Source: Marinilabiliaceae bacterium UBA5488
GTDB taxonomy: Bacteria; Bacteroidota; Bacteroidia; Bacteroidales; Marinilabiliaceae
DNA: 64,000 bases
Reading direction: 5' to 3'
Assembly (NCBI GenBank): GCA_002427105.1
Contig: DIPM01000035.1
Span: forward strand, 62,001-126,000
Shown: one piece after another, positions 1-11,800 of the stretch
Numbering within the stretch: position 1 is the first letter of the stretch
How the letters are laid out: every line of letters begins with the position of its first letter
Made by a program: the position numbers and the translations under genes
The notes under the pieces: model-generated
Database searches by the model: none
Told to the model about the DNA's origin: nothing
Seen by the model: the letters and a program-made list of their open reading frames with translations, nothing else

Positions 1-3000
1 GCGGGGAGATACACGGTGCGGGTCTGGGACGCTAATTCTACTGCAATCGATGGTTGCCGTCACATCTTCGAGGTGGAGCTGCGCAATATGGTAATTAACG
101 CCAATGTTATTGATGCAACATGCGATGGACGCGATAACGGCAGCATTGAGGCCATAGTAACAGGCGGATCCGGTGATTATAGCTACAGTTGGAAGGGGCC
201 TGATGGTTTTACTTCTACTCTATACCTGATCGACAACCTTGAACCGGGCACTTACGAGCTGACGGTTACGGATAATATAAACGGATGTGTTTCTGCACTG
301 CGTACCTATACAATTGATTACAGCTATACTTTAGCAGTAACGACCATTGATTCAGATGTTTCTTGCTTTGGAGGTAATGATGGCAGTAGTACAGCTGTGC
401 CAACAGGCGGCACTGAACCCTACTTCTATTTGTGGGAAGAGGAAGTCACACCCGGAACTTGGTCGTCACTGACCAATACCGCCACGCTGAGCAACCGGAC
501 TGCCGGTACTTACCGGGTTACTGTGACCGATGCCAATAATTGTGAGGAAGTAAGCGCCAATGTGGTGATTGGCGAACCGGTTGATTTCTCTGTAGCTTCA
601 ATTACTTACATCCGGGAAACGGTTTTCTGTAACGGAGGTGCCGACGGTAGTTTTACGGTGAATATGGATCGTACCGGCAATTTTGAATACAGCATTGATG
701 CCGTCAACTGGCAGATATTACCGACTTTTGAAGGTTTGGCCCCGGGCAGTTACCGCATTTCGGTGCGAGACAGGGTTAGGGATTTAAGCCATCCTTCGCC
801 CTATTGTGCCAAGTACGAGGTAGAAACAGTTACCATTCTGGATGCAACTCCTGTAGTTGTAACACTTGACAACCAGGTTGATGTGGCTTGCTATGGGGAG
901 GCAAGCGGTGAATTGAGAGTAGTTGCAAGTGGAGGTACAGCTCCATACAATTATCAGTGGTACAGGGTGATGCCAACGGGAAATATTCCTCAGGAGGGGA
1001 AAACAGCTGAGACAGCTGGCAATCTTGTTGCAGGAAGTTATTTCGTGGAAGTGAGAGACGATAATGATTGCTTAACAGTTTCCGATACATACACGCTTAC
1101 TCAGCCTGCATCTCCGGTTGCTATTAGTGTTAGCTCTATACAAAATGTTTCGGCCCTGGGTGGTAGTGATGGCAGGGTTACTATAAGTATTGCTGGAGGA
1201 ACTCCCGGCTATTCTGTAAGGTGGTACTCAGGAGATACACCAAGTGGTCCTGTGATTGGCACAGGTGTGACTTTGAGTGGCCTAAGTGAGGGCAACTATA
1301 CTGTTGAGGTAAGTGATGATGCCGGATGTGTAGCGGATAGGACTATTACAATATCAGAACCCGGGTCCGCATTGACTCTAAGTCGCAGTATAACCAATGC
1401 CGGTCCATGCTTTGGTGCTACAAATGGTGTTATCGAACTTACAGCTAATGGTGGTGCGGCGCCTTATACATTTACACTTATAAAGAATCCGGATACAGAG
1501 ATTACCAGTACCAATATATCTGGTAATTATGCCCAATATGAAGGACTGGGAGCAGGCTTTTACACTGCACGGGTTAGGGATAATAATGGAACTGTAGTAG
1601 AACTGGTCAATCTTGAAATTAGCCAGCCGGCTCCTCTTGAAATTTCTTATTTCAATCCTGTTAATGCCACCTGCTTTGGTGCAAATGATGGAATCTTACG
1701 TTTTAGCATTAGTGGTGGAACTCCTTCCGTTAGTGGGGACTATGCTTATGTGCTTTCACGTGGCAATGGCAGCGATCTTGTTGGTAGTGGATCAGTAAAC
1801 GAAGAAATATCAGGCTTAGTGCCCGATGACTATAGTCTTAGAGTTTATGACGCCTCCAGCGTATGTATGGTAGAGCAAAGCTTTACTATTACTGAACCTG
1901 ATGATATTAGTATCGTTGAAACCCTTACTCCTGCTTCTTGTAATGGAGATAGCGATGGCAGCATTCGCATTGAAGTAAGTGGTGGAGCCTCAGGTGCCTT
2001 TGGTTATAGCTGGGAGCTTAAGGATGAGATAGCGGGAACCTGGTCGTCTATAGCTGGAAGCAATACCGCCTGGCTGCAAAACCTTGCAGCAGGCACTTAC
2101 AGGGTTGTTGTCACCGATTTAGGTTCATCATGCAGTGTGACTTCAGATGAGTTTGTATTGGCCGAACCTGATGTCTTGGTAATTACAGCTAGCCCGGGCG
2201 ATGTTAATACCTGCCGTGGCGACAATTCCGGTCGCATAGCTCTTCGGGTTGAAGGTGGGACTGCCCCCTATGTAATTGATTATGGAATCGCTACTTTGAT
2301 AGGAGCAGGTCCTGAGTTTTTTATTGAGAATCTACCTGCCGATACTTATACTCTTATTGTTCGTGACCGTGGCGGTTCGGGCTGTCAGGATCTGACGACT
2401 GTAATTATTAACGAACCTGCTGAGGCGCTTTCAGTGACAATTCCGGTGGTAAGCATCAGCTGCGATCCTGTCAATGGCGAGAGCTTCTCAGTTAGCTTTG
2501 ATATTAGCGGAGGAGTTGGTATAAGCAATGGCACGGATGACGAGTTCTCCTATTTTATTGAGGTCACCAACTTGCTCTCTTCGGGCAAGAAGACCAAAAC
2601 GGTGACTGCCACCATTGATCAACCGGTAAGCGTGAATCTCGACGATCTTAATTTGACTGCCGGGGAATACCGCGTGACTGTGGGCGATCTGCAAGCTGCT
2701 TCTTCAGCTGCTTGTGCGGCAGTGGAGACCAGCTTCGCATACAAACACCTAAATGTTCAAAACTTTATTGGTCATGAAAGTTGTCCTGGTGCCTTCGACG
2801 GCAGCATCGACCTCAGCGTAAGCGGTGGGTCAGGCGATTACAGTTATGCGTGGACCAAAGGTGGAACGGCTATGACGCAAACGACGCAGGACCTGAGTGG
2901 ACTGGAGGCGGGTGCTTATACCGTTACCATTACAGATGTTGGAGAGCCGGCAGGGCGTTGTACCTACAGCCAGACCTTTACGGTGAACCGTGCCAAAGAA

Positions 3001-5830
3001 CTGTTGGTTGAGGGCAGCGTACAGGATGTAAGCTGTTTTGGTGGCAACAACGGAGCTATCCGTATTCATGGAGTAGCTAATGCCACAATGCCGTTGACCT
3101 GTTTCTGGAATGGCTCTTCAGTTGCCGGAGGTGCTGAACTCACAGGCTTAACCGCCGGCGACTATTCTGTTGAGATTCTTGATGGAGACGGATGCCGTGT
3201 ACAAGAGACTTTTAGTATCACTCAACCAACAGCGCCACTGGAAGCAATATTATCATCTGAGCTGGATTGCCTTGCTGACAGCCGCAGCATTACGGTGTCT
3301 GCAAGCGGTGGCACTGGCCCTTACTCTTATCAGTGGATGGGACCGGGTGCCTATACCCGTGTAGGCGATGGAGCAACCATTGACGGTATTACAAGGGGAG
3401 GAACCTGGCAGGTAGAAGTGACCGATGCCAGAGGCTGCAAACTTCTAAAGACTATAGAAATCTATGGTAAGTTAACTTTGGATGCCGAGTTGACAGATAT
3501 TAGCTGTAATGGAGGAAGCGGCGGGAATATTGTGCTGAACGTGGGGGGCGGAAGTGGCTCTTATACCTATACATGGACAAAAGACGGCGCTCCTTATGCC
3601 GAAACCACAAAGGACTTAAGTAATTTGGGGGGCGGAGTATATGAGGTAGTTGTTAGAGATTTACTGCAAAGCTGTTCGGGCGGGGGCGACTATTCGCTAA
3701 GCTTAAGCAACCTTGAAATTATGGAGCCGGCTGCTTTTGTGGTAGAGGGTAATATTACTAATAACGAGTGTTCTGGAAGTGCAGAAGGTCGTATTAATAT
3801 ACATACTGTTACGGGAGGAACGGCTCCATATCGTTATGAATGGACTACCGGTGATGGCTCGGGAATAATTCAAGGACAAAGAAACCAGAGCGGACTAAGA
3901 GCAGGAACTTATTATCTCAGGGTGATTGATAGCAAGGATTGTTCTTCTGAGCTATTCGACTTTGAAGTAACAGAGCTGGACGAGTTGGGCTTTGTTTTGG
4001 ATGTTGATGATACAAATTGCCTTAATGAAAACAGAATAGAAATTACTAATCCTGTTGGAGGTTCCGGTACCCACCGTTTCTTCTGGGACGGACCCGGAAC
4101 CGAGGGTGGTACAGAACTCCTGAAGGAGAATTTACCGGGTGGGACTTATACCATTACCATGGTTGATATGGGTACTACAGCACGTTGTAATATTACTAAG
4201 ACAGTTGTTTTAACTGAGCCTCTGCTTGTTAGTTCTATGGTCTTGCCGGAGACTTGTTCGGGTATGGCCAATGGTGCCATAACTCTGGATGTAAAGGGCG
4301 GTATTGCACCTTATACTTTCGCGTGGGAAGCAGCACCGGGGATTATTGTGAACGATCGTAATCAGGCCGCTTTACCGGCGGGTAGCTACACCGTTCATGT
4401 TACTGACTCGCGTTCTACTGCTTGCACTGTTGACCTGGTGGTTGAAGTGCCCTTGTTGCACGATCTGGAATTGCAGGCAGCCATAGACGACATTGAGTGC
4501 TATGGTGGCACCAATGGGGCCATTTACCTTAGTGTACTAAATGGATCGGGATCATATAGCTACCAGTGGACCAAGGGAGGCTTTAATGCTACTACAAAGG
4601 ATTTGAGCGGACTTGAAGCAGGTACTTACAGTGTAGTGGTAAGAGATGAGGTTTTAGGCTGTACTGTAAGCGCGGTGTATGAGGTAAGGCAGCCGCTTGC
4701 ACCTATTACTATAAGTGTAGGAGTGGTTACTCATAATAGCTGTTTTGGTGATAATAATGGCGCAATACCTGTTACAGTAAGCGGCGGAACTGCCCCTTAT
4801 TCCTACTTATGGGATGGACCGGGCAATTTGGCTAACCCAAGTTTGGAAGACCAGATTGACTTAAGAGGTGGCAACTACTATCTAAGTGTTACTGATGCAC
4901 GAGGCTGTGTCCTTTCCAATTATGGACCAATCACTGTTAACGAGCCTTCTGCTCCTGTAATTATTTCTTTGGTGGAAGTGACGCCTGTGACTGCTTTGAA
5001 TGCCGGCGATGGCACCATTACGATTCAGATCAGCGGTGGTAGCGGTTCCTATACATCTATTACCTGGACGCATGACGGAGGGGATGATATGTCAGCGTTT
5101 GAAGGACTGACTTACGCTTCGGGTCTTTCCGGCGGGACTTATATCCTTACTGCAGAGGATGCCAATGGCTGCGACGCTGAGGCACTCGAAGTCTATGTTT
5201 ATGAACCCGGCCAGGCGCTTGAATTAGAGATTGAAAAACAAGCCAGTGGCCCTTGCTATGGTTCAGCCAATGGAAAGATATTTGTTACGGTTAAAGGTGG
5301 CGAACTGCCTTACCAGTCGCTCACTCTGTCGGACGGCACAGGTACTATTAAGCAACTGACTGCGGTTAATAGTGCTATATTTGATAATCTGGCGCCGGGC
5401 GACTATACGGTGACGGTAATAGATGCTTTTGGCAATAATGTCTCCCAGAATGTGCGCATCAATGAAGTGACTGCCCCCTTGGCAGTGACTGCAACCGTTA
5501 CATCACAAGTCTATTGTCGGGGTGCTTCAAGCGGAGTGATTACTGCCCGTGTGACGGGTGGCATACCTAATGCCAGTGCTCAGTATCGTTTGATTTTGGC
5601 TGGTGGGCCTGCAGGAACCTTCACAGAGACTCTTGTACCGGCGAATGTTGATCATACTTTCATCAATTTACCCAAAGGCACTTATAGCGTGCGGGTTATA
5701 GACGACAGCAATGTGCTGCGTGTGGGGCATGATGAAAATAATCTTCAGGACTTGTTTGGAGATGAGGATTTCGATATTAGTGATGATTGTACGGCAGCAC
5801 AAAGCGGTCTTATTATTCATCAACCCGAAG
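1..5830 (+). repeat. About 22 SprB-like protein repeats (coding)
   Basis: Within the giant gene, units of roughly 80-95 residues recur. Most start with a Cys-Gly-x-x-[Asp/Asn]-Gly motif (for example CFGGNDGS, CNGDSDGS, CYGGTNGA) and end with GTYTVTVTD-like strands and a Cys. A few units lack the first Cys (SALGGSDG near 1150, TALNAGDG near 4990). Repeats are diverged in DNA, so they are protein-level repeats rather than recent DNA duplications. The count was made by eye and may be off by one or two. Confidence 0.85.
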
Positions 5831-8800
5831 CTGTGGTTCATTTAAGTGTTGAGCCGGGTAGCGAAGAGGTCTGCGCCGGTGTAGCGCCACGCCTGGTGGC
5901 TGCCACCAGTGGCTGGGATTTTGGCGATGGTGATTTGCGAATCACCTTGAGCAATTCAGAAAGCTTTGTGATTACTGCTGCTTCTCAGGTGCTGACTTTG
6001 ACCACGCTACCGGTTAATAATATTACCAACTATAGCATCATTAGCGTGACCAGTGCTGCCGATGTGGCATGTTCCAAAGGTGAGGGTGCCGGACTGGCTG
6101 CGCTTATTAGGCATGAGCGCCCCACCGCTTCGCTGTCGGGAACGACCACTGTTTGCGCCGGTGAAACGGCTCGCGTGAATTTGCAACTGACCGGTGCGGC
6201 TCCCTGGCAGGTGAGTTACAGCGATGGTACTTCGACCTTCTGGATCAATGATATTACTACGCCGACTTATCAATTGGAGTTGAGTCCGGCAGCCAACACG
6301 ACTTATACTTTATTGACTGTTGAAGATGCCAACTGTACGGGAACGGCAGCCGGAGAAGCGACAGTTACGGTTCCTGTTGTAAGTACGGTTGAGTTTGTGG
6401 GTGACGCCAGTCGCGATATTTGTGCCGGGGCTTCTGAGACACTCGAGGTGGCCTTTGATCCTGCTAGCAACGGTCCCTGGCAGCTAACTTACAGTGCACA
6501 GCCCTTGGTGGGTGGCTTGCCTTCCGGCACTCCTGTTGTGCGTACTGTAACGGTGGATGCGGCGATGTTTAATGCGGAAGGTAATTATGAAATCAGCGTT
6601 ACTCCTGCACAGACGGTGCGTTACCGTCTGGAAGGAGTGGTTTCCGGCGGCTGTGCCGGTACGGTAGGTGGACTGCCCATTGATGTGCTGGTGGGACAGT
6701 TGCCCGCGCAACTCGGGGCCATTACCGGTCCGGTGGAAGTCTGTCAGGGTGCTACAGCGACCTTTAGCGTTGCTGCCTTGCCGGGCGTATCACATTATGT
6801 GTGGACCCTGCCTAATGGCGTAGAAGTATCAAGTGGAAACTCTTTAAGCACTACTTTTGCGACGGATGCCGTAAGCGGTCGCCTATCAGTTTATGCAGTA
6901 AACTCATGTGGTGTTGGACCATTGCAATACATGGATATTATTATGAACCCGCTTCCGGATGCTTCCACGGCGGTGATCAGCGGACCCGAAGATATTTGTC
7001 AGGGAAGTAAAGGAGTGGTGTTTAGGGTTGAGGGTGTTAATTATGCAGATACTTATAATTGGGTTTTGCCGGTAGGTACAATTCTCAGTGGTCAGGGTAC
7101 AGCCCAGATTGTTGTAGATTTCCCTGATGATATAGAGTTGTTTAACGGCCTTGTAAGTGTTCAGGCAGTTAACAGCTGTGGTGATGCCTTGGATGAGGTG
7201 AGCAAGGCTTTTATGGTGCGACCGCTGCCTGTTCCCAATGCGGGAGTGGATCAGCTCAGCCTTTGTGGTTCTGATGTTACGCTGAATGCAACAGCATTGT
7301 CGGCTGCTGACTTGGCAGCCGGAGCTGTGGGCCGTTGGTTGGCGCTTCCTGTTGAAGGTTCTGCCGATCTTATTACTGATGTTACTAATCCCAATGTAAC
7401 AGTGACAGGTCTTTCACGTGGCGATGTAAGATTCCGCTGGGTTGTAACCAGCGAATATGGATGTGAAAGCTATGATGAAGTAACTGTACGCAATAATCAA
7501 CTGGTGGTAAATGCCTCAGCAAGCAGCGCTTCTGTTTGTCACGGAACTGTTGAATTAGTTGGCACTCCTCTTCCTTTTGCAGGGGTAAGCGGACAATGGA
7601 CTGCGGTACATCCTGTCGGTTCATCAGCTTATTTTAGCAATGCAGCTTCAGCCAATGTTTTGGTATCTGATATGCCTGTAGGCGAAAACAGATTCAGATG
7701 GACACTAACTCAGAATGGATGTGAGAGTTACGCTGAGGTGATTGTTATAAATAGTCAGGCCGACGAGGCTGTAATTCAGGGACCCCAAGTAATTCCCAAT
7801 TGCGGAGAGGACATAACAATTCAGGCAGTGGCACCCCGCGCCGGATGGGGCAGTGGTCTGTGGTCGGTTATTAGCGGTTATGCGCATATAGTATCTGCAA
7901 CAAGTCCCACTACTCAAGTTAGGAATATAGCTCAGGGAGATGTGGTCCTTGAGTGGAGAGTTAGCAATGGCCATTGTAGTGATGCAGCCACAGTAACTAT
8001 TCGGAATAACAAACTGACAGTTGATGCGGGGCCTGATCAGGAACTTTGCTCTTCAAATACGCAGATGGCAGCTTCTGCTGTGCCTGCCGGGGCCAGCGGC
8101 TCATGGCATGTGATCAGCGGCTTTGCAGGTTTCGCCGATGGCAGCAGTCCTACTACCACGGTGAGCAATGTAGCCCGTGGAAGAAATGAACTTGAATGGA
8201 GGATTAATAATAATGGTTGTATAAGTAGCGACTTTGTAGTTATTAACAATAATATGGCTACTGTGGCTACGGTTGGGGGTGCTCAAGTAGCTTGCGATTT
8301 GCCTGTAATTCTTAGCGGTAATGCCGTAGATGCTACTTTCGCGGAGATTGGATATTGGAGTGTGGTGAAAGGCGCAGGCAGCTTTGTTGACGCCAACGAC
8401 CCTAATTCTGAGGTTCAGGGAATGGATTTCGGCGAGAATATCTATCGCTGGACTATCAATAACAACAATAAGTGCAGTACTTATGCCGACCTAAGTGTTA
8501 TCAACCGCAAGGTTGAAGTGGATGCCGGCAAGGACGAAGTAGTCTGTAATAATATTGTTACAGTTAGGGGTTCGCTCGTACCGGCAGGTGCAACAGGTCA
8601 GTGGCGAGCTGTTTCGGGAGGCCCTGGATCCGTAATCGTAGCTGATCCGACGAAGCCTCATATAGCTCAGGTAAGCCTTGGCCAGGGCTCAAACAGGCTG
8701 GTATGGAGCATTAACAATCAGGGATGCTATTCGGAGGATGAAGTTGTGATTGTTAACAGCCGGCCTTATCCTGTTGACGGCGGAGACCCCGTCAGATATG

Positions 8801-11800
8801 TAACATCGCCCGAGGTGTATATGAATGCTGTTCCTGTAGGAAGCGGTATGGCAGGCATGTGGATGTTAATTTCCGGCAACGGGACTATAGGCAATCCTGA
8901 TGATCCGGGTACTTTGATTACTGATTTGGGAAGGGGCGAGAATTTGTTCCATTGGATAGTAACTAATGGCAACTGTTCTGCATTTGATCAGGTGCTAATT
9001 GTCAACGGTGATGTTGTTGACGCTGAGGCCGGTCGTCCGCAAACGCTCTGTGGAAACTTTACTACCCTTGAGGCTAATGATCCGCAAGGAGCTATTGGGC
9101 AATGGAGTGTTATATCCGGAACTGCCAGATTTGAAAATCCAAGCGATCCTAAAACGCGTGTTTTTGATTTGTCTCCCGATGACAATGTTCTTAGGTGGAC
9201 TATACGTTACGGAAGCAGTGAACATTCAAGTTCCAGTTCCGATGATGTTACCATAACCAACAACCAGCCCGACCAGGCAATGGCCGGAAATGATGTTGTA
9301 TTCTGTAATGATGAGTACCAGCTTAGGGGCAATGCTCCTCGTACTGTTCCTTATTTTATGGGAACGCCGAAGTGGACAATAATCTCCGGAGGAGGAGAAA
9401 TCGAGGATGAGGGGCTTCCGACCAGCTGGGTTCGTAACCTTGCTCAGGGTGAGAATATCCTGGTTTATTCAATAACTAAGGATAAATGTGAGCGCACCGA
9501 CACTGTTTCGATTATTAATGGCTTGCCATCTGAGCCCTACGCAGGTGAAGATGATGCCGTGTGTGATGATAATTATCTTCTAAATCCTTCAACACCGGTG
9601 CACGGAACGGCGCGATGGCGGCCGGGATCAACAGGAGGTGCCCAGTTCGACGGTAATTTAGTGTACGGATTGGCGCAGGGCGCCAATGAGCTGATCTATG
9701 AGATCTATACCGAATGGTGTTCATTGGAGGATGTTGTTGTTATTACGAATAATAAGCCGTCGCAATCGTTTGCAGGGCATAACCGCGACGTGTGTGATGC
9801 TACATACACGATGGGCGCCACGGCTCCGTTATATGGTACCGGCAGCTGGAGTCTTGTTGCCGGTTCAGGCACTATAGATCCTGCAGATATCAATAATCCT
9901 AATGCTGTAGTCAGCGGCTTAGGAAGCGGCTCTAACCGTTTCCGCTGGACGGTTGACAACAAGGGTTGTACCAGTTCTTCAGAAGTTGAGATTAGGTACA
10001 ACTTCATTGAAGCTGATGCCGGGGATGATAATACAATTTGTGAAGATTTTACCCAACTAAGGGGCAGCAACCCTATGGTAGGTACAGGCACATGGGGAAT
10101 TAAGGGAGGTTCGGGCTCAGCTGTATTTGAAGACCCTAATGATCCTTTGACAAAGGTAAGCGGTCTCGATCGTGGAGAGAATGTACTTACCTGGACAGTA
10201 AGTAACGTTAACTGTACCCATGTTGATGAGGTCGTGATTACCAATAATATGCCAAGCATAGCCGATGCCGGAGCTGATCAGGCTCTCTGCGAGCCGACAA
10301 GTGTTCTTCAGGGTAGTGAAGATGTTGTAGGGCAGGGAAGGTGGACCATAAGAAGCGGTTCAGCCACTTTTACTTCAACAACTCATGCGGATCCTTACGA
10401 AGATCCTTCTGCACAGGTCAGCGGTCTGACTTTCGGGGATAATATTCTGCGTTGGACTATTACAAATGAGGGCTGCGTTAGTTTTGATGATGTGGTACTT
10501 CAGTACAATAAAGTTATCGCGAATGCCGGTGTGGATCGTAGCGAATGTGCGGATGAAGTAACTCTGTCTGCCGTTAATCCAACACCAGGAACCGGAATGT
10601 GGTCTATCCCGGGTGGCCAGGGTTCTGCGCAGTTTGTTTCGCCCGGTCTTGCAACTACACGCGTTACCAACCTGGGTAGAGGAAGCAACACTTTGCGTTG
10701 GACAGTTAGCTACAGAGGCTGTCAGAGCTATGATGATGTTATTGTAAATAATAATCTTCCAAGTACTCCTTATGCCGGTAATGAGCAGTCAATTTGCAGT
10801 GACAGTTACGTGATGGATGCTTCAGCGCCTACTCTAGGCTCAAGCGGAAGGTGGACAGTGATTACCGGTTCAGCGGTTTTTGAGGATGAAACTTTATACA
10901 ATACTCCTGTTTCCGGTCTGGCAAACGCTGATAATATCTTTGTGTGGACCACGCAGCGGGTAGAAGGATGTACCCTTGAAGATCAGGTTATAATTCGAAA
11001 TCACTCAGTTTCTGAGCCAAATGCCGGAACCAGCTATGAAGAAGTTTGCTCCTCAACTTTTAGTTTAAAAGCAGCAACTCCAGATTACGGAACGGGAATA
11101 TGGAGCTTTGTTCAGGGTGGAGGTAATATTTCTGATGTTAATAATCCACGGGCTACTATTTCCACCTTGGGACGAGGAACCAATATTTTGCGCTGGACAA
11201 TCAGTCAGGGCTCATGTGTTAAGACTTCCGATGTTACCATAGTTAATAATAGTCCTACACGTCCAAATGCAGGGCCTAATATTGAGGATTGCAAAGACGA
11301 GCAGACCCTGGACGCCAATGTCCCGATGTATTATGATGATGCATACTGGGAAAGGATTAGTGGCTATGGTGATATTTCAGATGTTAACGATCCTAAGTCT
11401 TCGGTGAGCAATCTTGGATTTGGTGCAAATGAGTTTCAGTGGACTATTACCAAGGGCGAGTGTAGCCTGAGTGACAGAGTGGTTATATTTAATAAAATAC
11501 CTGATAAGGCTTTTGCCGGTTCAGACCAGCCTGCTGTTTGTGAGAATTATACAGTGCTTAATGCTAACGATCCGGAGACAGGCCTGGGTAAATGGACTGT
11601 TATTAAGGGCTCAGGTACTTTTGATGATGAAACTCTTTATAATACGATAGTAAGGAATGTAGGCTTCGGTGAAAATATTTATCGCTGGGAGGTAGCCTAT
11701 GGTGAATGTGGCACCTTTGATGAGGTGGCTGTAATAAGTAATAAAACAGAGGCCTATGCCGGAGAGAACCAGGTAGTATATACTCCTGAAGCTATTCTTA

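Noticed and set aside
9705..10259. 184-codon open frame on the minus strand inside the giant gene
   Set aside because: It lies wholly opposite a well-supported repeat-coding frame; long antisense frames are expected from the biased repeat codons, and the translated protein shows no family motif.
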